From: an uncultured Oscillospiraceae bacterium
GTDB taxonomy: Bacteria > Bacillota > Clostridia > Oscillospirales > Oscillospiraceae
Direction of reading: 5' to 3'
Length of the DNA: 8,771 nt
NCBI GenBank assembly: GCA_900763965.1
Contig: CAAFMG010000034.1
Location: 1 to 8,771, forward strand
Part shown: positions 6,350 to 8,771 of the stretch, in pieces
Numbering within the stretch: the stretch's first letter is position 1
Layout: every line of letters begins with the position of its first letter
Notes under the pieces: generated by a model
Seen by the model: only the letters and a program-made list of their open reading frames with translations
What the model was told of the DNA's origin: nothing
Databases searched by the model: none
Translations under genes and position numbers: made by a program

Positions 6350-6374
6350 ATCATAGCCCCCACCCTCACCCCCC

Positions 6375-6403
6375 TTGACAAACCCCATTGCAAATGGTAG
6401 CAT
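6375..6403 (+). promoter_or_regulatory. Candidate sigma-70-type promoter for the cation transporter gene
   Basis: Perfect TTGACA (6375-6380), a 17-base spacer, and TAGCAT (6398-6403, four of six consensus). It lies just after the terminator and about 28 bases before the start codon, which gives a short leader of about 20 bases. Confidence 0.65.
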
Positions 6404-6431
6404 CAAAAAAACAACAACTAAGAGGTGTACC

Positions 6432-7319
6432 ATGATAACCGAAAAAAGGGAAAAACTGATCTTGAAGCTGTCCTTTTTTTCAGGACTTGTATTTGCCATT
6501 GCGGAATTCGTCTTTGCCATATACAGCCATTCCCAGTCCTCTCTGACCGATGCGGTGTATGATGCAACGGAGCTGGTGTTTATCGCCCTGCTGCTGTACC
6601 TCACCCCGCTGTTTCACAAGCCGATCTCTGAAAAGCACCCCTTTGGGTACTTCCAGATTGAAACCGTGTTTCTGATTATCAAGGGCATTATGATGCTGTC
6701 GGTGTCCCTGGGTGTGGCTGCTGAGATTCTACACTCTGCCCTGTCCGGCGGAAATCCTGTGGATAGTACCCAGGTGTCCCTGTTCCAATGCGCCCTGGGC
6801 ATTGCCAGCATCCTTTGCTACTTTGCCATGAAGCGCTGGAGCCGGGATCTTTCCTCCCCCACAGTCGAAGCGGAGCTTTTGGGCTGGAAGCTGGACATCG
6901 TGTACAGCCTGGGGATGTCCCTTGCCTTTTTCCTGTCCCGGTATCTGGAGCTGACCCCCCTTGCCTTCCTTGCCCCCTATTTTGACCAGATCGTTGCCGT
7001 GCTTGTCATCCTGTTTATGCTTCCGGAGAACATCCAGCTCCTCAGCCGTGCTTTCCGGGATATCTTCCTGTTCCCTCCTGACCAGGCCTGTGTGAAGGAG
7101 ATCAAGGCGCTTTGCTGCCCCATTCTGGAACAGTACCATTTTGACCCGGTCTTTTTTGATATCACCAAAACCGGCCGGCATTTGTGGGTGGCCATTTATT
7201 TTCAGATTCAAGCAGGCTCTCTGGCCGTCCGGGAACTGTCCAAAGCCTCCCAAGTCATCAACCAAACCGTCTCCCAGGAATTTCAGGACTGCACCTGCGA
7301 GCTGATCCTGAAGCCCTGA
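6432..7319 (+). CDS. Cation diffusion facilitator (CDF) family metal transporter
   Basis: A 295-residue, roughly six-helix inner-membrane protein of usual CDF length, expected to export divalent metal ions against protons. Helix 2 carries Asp40-x3-Asp44 (SSLTDAVYDATELVF), equivalent to the metal site of YiiP. The conserved loop KHPFGYFQIE follows at 68-77. Helix 5 contains AELLGWKLDIVYSLG (147-161): Asp155 is kept, but the residue four before it, normally His or Asp, is Gly151. A C-terminal cytoplasmic domain runs from about 215, with Cys228, Cys229, Cys287 and Cys289. ATG 6432 is chosen because GAGGTG lies just upstream and the earlier in-frame TTG at 6375 is the promoter -35 box. Metal specificity cannot be read from the sequence; the motif set resembles a divergent CDF subgroup with FGY in place of YGH. 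Confidence 0.85.
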   Translation: MITEKREKLILKLSFFSGLVFAIAEFVFAIYSHSQSSLTDAVYDATELVFIALLLYLTPLFHKPISEKHPFGYFQIETVFLIIKGIMMLSVSLGVAAEILHSALSGGNPVDSTQVSLFQCALGIASILCYFAMKRWSRDLSSPTVEAELLGWKLDIVYSLGMSLAFFLSRYLELTPLAFLAPYFDQIVAVLVILFMLPENIQLLSRAFRDIFLFPPDQACVKEIKALCCPILEQYHFDPVFFDITKTGRHLWVAIYFQIQAGSLAVRELSKASQVINQTVSQEFQDCTCELILKP

Positions 7320-7346
7320 CCCTGCCCCTCTCATTTCTATAGCCGC

Positions 7347-7394
7347 AAAAAAGGCTTGCTGTCTGCGCTTTTCACAGACGGCAAGCCTTTTGTT
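7347..7394. terminator. Bidirectional intrinsic terminator between convergent transporter genes
   Basis: A long stem pairs 7349-7365 with 7375-7391 (17 pairs including one T-G), with a nine-base loop. On the plus strand it ends in TTTT (7388-7391); on the minus strand the six A residues at 7347-7352 give a run of six T. It lies 28 bases after the CDF stop and about 30 bases beyond the MFS stop, so it serves both genes, more strongly on the minus strand. Confidence 0.88.
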
Positions 7395-7422
7395 CACACC
7401 TGCACCTGGGCAAGTTATACGG

Positions 7423-8679
7423 TTAGTCCCGATTCCGGGTTTTCAGAGAACCGGAGCTGAGGTAGGCCAGCAGATAGATTCCAATCGCCACGCCAAAAAT
7501 CATCCGGAAGGAGAATGCTTTTGCAATCGCTGCGCCGGTAAAGGAGGTCAGGATCACGACGGGTGCGCAGCAGACACCAATGATTGCCGCATAGAAGGGA
7601 GTCCGCTTTTGCTGAGAAAACTCCAGGGATGCAATGGAATTGGCCATATACACACCCTGCACCCCAAAGGCAAGGATACAATAAAATATAACAGACAGCC
7701 GATAATCGGTGATCAGCAGTGCCAGCGCCGCCGCAGTGATGCCGCAAATGCAGCCGATCCGCAGCAGAACCATGGTGCCAAATTTGTCCGCAAGCTTGCC
7801 AAAGAGCGCCGAGGCGATCATTTTGGATGCCAGATACACCGTTGCCATGATCCCCAAAAAGCTCTGGGGCGTTCCGGGAAGGTCGGCAACGTAAAGAATG
7901 TAATACGGAACCGTAAAATCCGCAGCACCGGCAATCACCCGGGAAACCACGAACCGGCGGAACGGGCCATTTTCCCGGAGGATCTGAACGCCGATTTGAA
8001 AAACATCCCGGAATTGGATGTGCTCCCGAACCCGATTGTCCGTCACCTCCCGCAGGAATATTGCCACCGTTATGGTAGAAACCACAGCCATAACGGTACC
8101 AAACAGGAATGCCATACGGAAATTCAGAGGAAATCCATACTTACCCAGGCAATAGGTAAATACAGAAGTCGCCAAAACCCCGCCAAAGCAGTTGACCAGG
8201 CTGTAAACACCCATGAAAGAGCCAACATTTTTATGGATGGAGTAGGTGATCATCTGGGTGAACAGCGGCGATGACATTCCACTGCTGCAAGCATACATAA
8301 CAAGGGATACAAAAAACAGCACCAGTGCCAGTGTCAGGCTCTTGGATATAAAAAAGGTGGAGCAAAAAATCAGCATAAAGCCAATGCGCTGAAGAAAGCA
8401 GATCCCCAGGCTGATCCATTTGGGGCTTTTGGCATTCACGCCGATCATGCAGGAAAAAATCGTCGAGCTGTACTGCACCCCCAAAAACAGCGCAGTCATC
8501 ACTGCGATGTAGATCGTTTTATCGGAGAGGTTGGAAATATAGACAGGCAGGACATTGTCTGTGGAAAACATGGTAAACCCCATGGAAAAGAACAGCGCAT
8601 CGCTGAGCAGTGCAAGATAATTACGCCTGTAAACAGCCTCCTGTTTTTCCCGGGTCGTCATGCCGGAGAGTTCTTTCAT
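7423..8679 (-). CDS. Major facilitator superfamily (MFS) transporter
   Basis: A 418-residue protein with about 12 hydrophobic segments in two halves separated by a polar loop at about 211-242 (REVTDNRVREHIQFRD and following), the standard MFS layout. The clearest signature is the motif A copy between helices 8 and 9, GKLADKFGTMVLLRI at 294-308. The matching loop in the N-terminal half (GVNAKSPKWISLG, 80-92) is degenerate. The N-terminal FSMGFTMFSTDNVLPVYISNL (31-51) resembles a group of uncharacterised Firmicutes MFS proteins. The substrate is unknown; a drug or metabolite exporter is possible. ATG 8679 is used although only a weak GGA lies before it; ATG 8661 (residue 7) has no better site. 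It is converging on the CDF gene and monocistronic in this window. A sampled stretch is about 47 percent GC, lower than the polysaccharide genes. Confidence 0.88.
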   Translation of the reverse strand: MKELSGMTTREKQEAVYRRNYLALLSDALFFSMGFTMFSTDNVLPVYISNLSDKTIYIAVMTALFLGVQYSSTIFSCMIGVNAKSPKWISLGICFLQRIGFMLIFCSTFFISKSLTLALVLFFVSLVMYACSSGMSSPLFTQMITYSIHKNVGSFMGVYSLVNCFGGVLATSVFTYCLGKYGFPLNFRMAFLFGTVMAVVSTITVAIFLREVTDNRVREHIQFRDVFQIGVQILRENGPFRRFVVSRVIAGAADFTVPYYILYVADLPGTPQSFLGIMATVYLASKMIASALFGKLADKFGTMVLLRIGCICGITAAALALLITDYRLSVIFYCILAFGVQGVYMANSIASLEFSQQKRTPFYAAIIGVCCAPVVILTSFTGAAIAKAFSFRMIFGVAIGIYLLAYLSSGSLKTRNRD

Positions 8680-8713
8680 TTATTTTAGAATCCACTTGCA
8701 AAATCAAGAGATA

Positions 8714-8742
8714 TTTATAAATAGGAAAAAACCACCAGACAA
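8714..8742 (-). promoter_or_regulatory. Candidate promoter for the MFS gene
   Basis: On the minus strand TTGTCT (8737-8742, four of six) and TATAAA (8714-8719, five of six) have a 17-base spacer. The surrounding region is AT-rich, and the leader to ATG 8679 would be about 30 bases. Confidence 0.6.
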
Positions 8743-8771
8743 AATAGACAATAATAAAACCAACTAATTAA

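Noticed and set aside
6375..6431. N-terminal extension of the CDF protein from TTG 6375
   Set aside because: That TTG is the first part of a perfect TTGACA box; ATG 6432 has a ribosome site and the usual family start.
7390..8274. A 294-codon plus-strand open frame opposite the MFS gene
   Set aside because: It begins inside the bidirectional terminator and has no domain; the opposite frame is a clear 12-helix transporter.

Overview
The window looks like chromosomal DNA of a gut-type low-GC-phylum but GC-rich anaerobe, most likely Clostridia and perhaps Oscillospirales. That is inferred from AGGAG-type ribosome sites, GC-rich codons in most genes and a hairpin-rich intergenic repeat; no gene here fixes the taxonomy. 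I see no rRNA, tRNA, CRISPR array or transposase gene.

Left part (1-4863, all minus strand): cell-surface polysaccharide synthesis. In transcription order there is (1) a 660-residue membrane-anchored UDP-sugar 4,6-dehydratase of the WbpM/PglF/CapD type (2881-4863, TTG start, own promoter), closed by a terminator hairpin; then a second unit holding (2) a CapE/FnlA-type inverting UDP-GlcNAc 4,6-dehydratase (1569-2606), (3) a CapG/FnlC-type UDP-sugar 2-epimerase (401-1567) one base later, and (4) the first 132 codons of an AT-rich acyltransferase-3 gene running off the left edge. Genes 2 and 3 are the first and last steps of the UDP-L-FucNAc (or related L-sugar) route; the reductase usually found between them (CapF/FnlB) is absent here.

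Centre (4864-6431): a divergent promoter region with a near-consensus promoter for an exported protein of unknown function (5099-5818). Directly after its stop codon comes a 454-bp non-coding element (5819-6272) bounded by an imperfect 25-bp inverted repeat and packed with hairpins, three of them back to back. An intrinsic terminator (6313-6349) follows. This element and the exported protein are the least explained parts of the window.

Right part (6375-8771): a cation diffusion facilitator family transporter (6432-7319, plus) with an atypical metal-site residue, converging through one bidirectional terminator on a 12-helix major facilitator transporter (7423-8679, minus), whose promoter lies near the right edge. 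These two transporters have no visible link to the polysaccharide genes.
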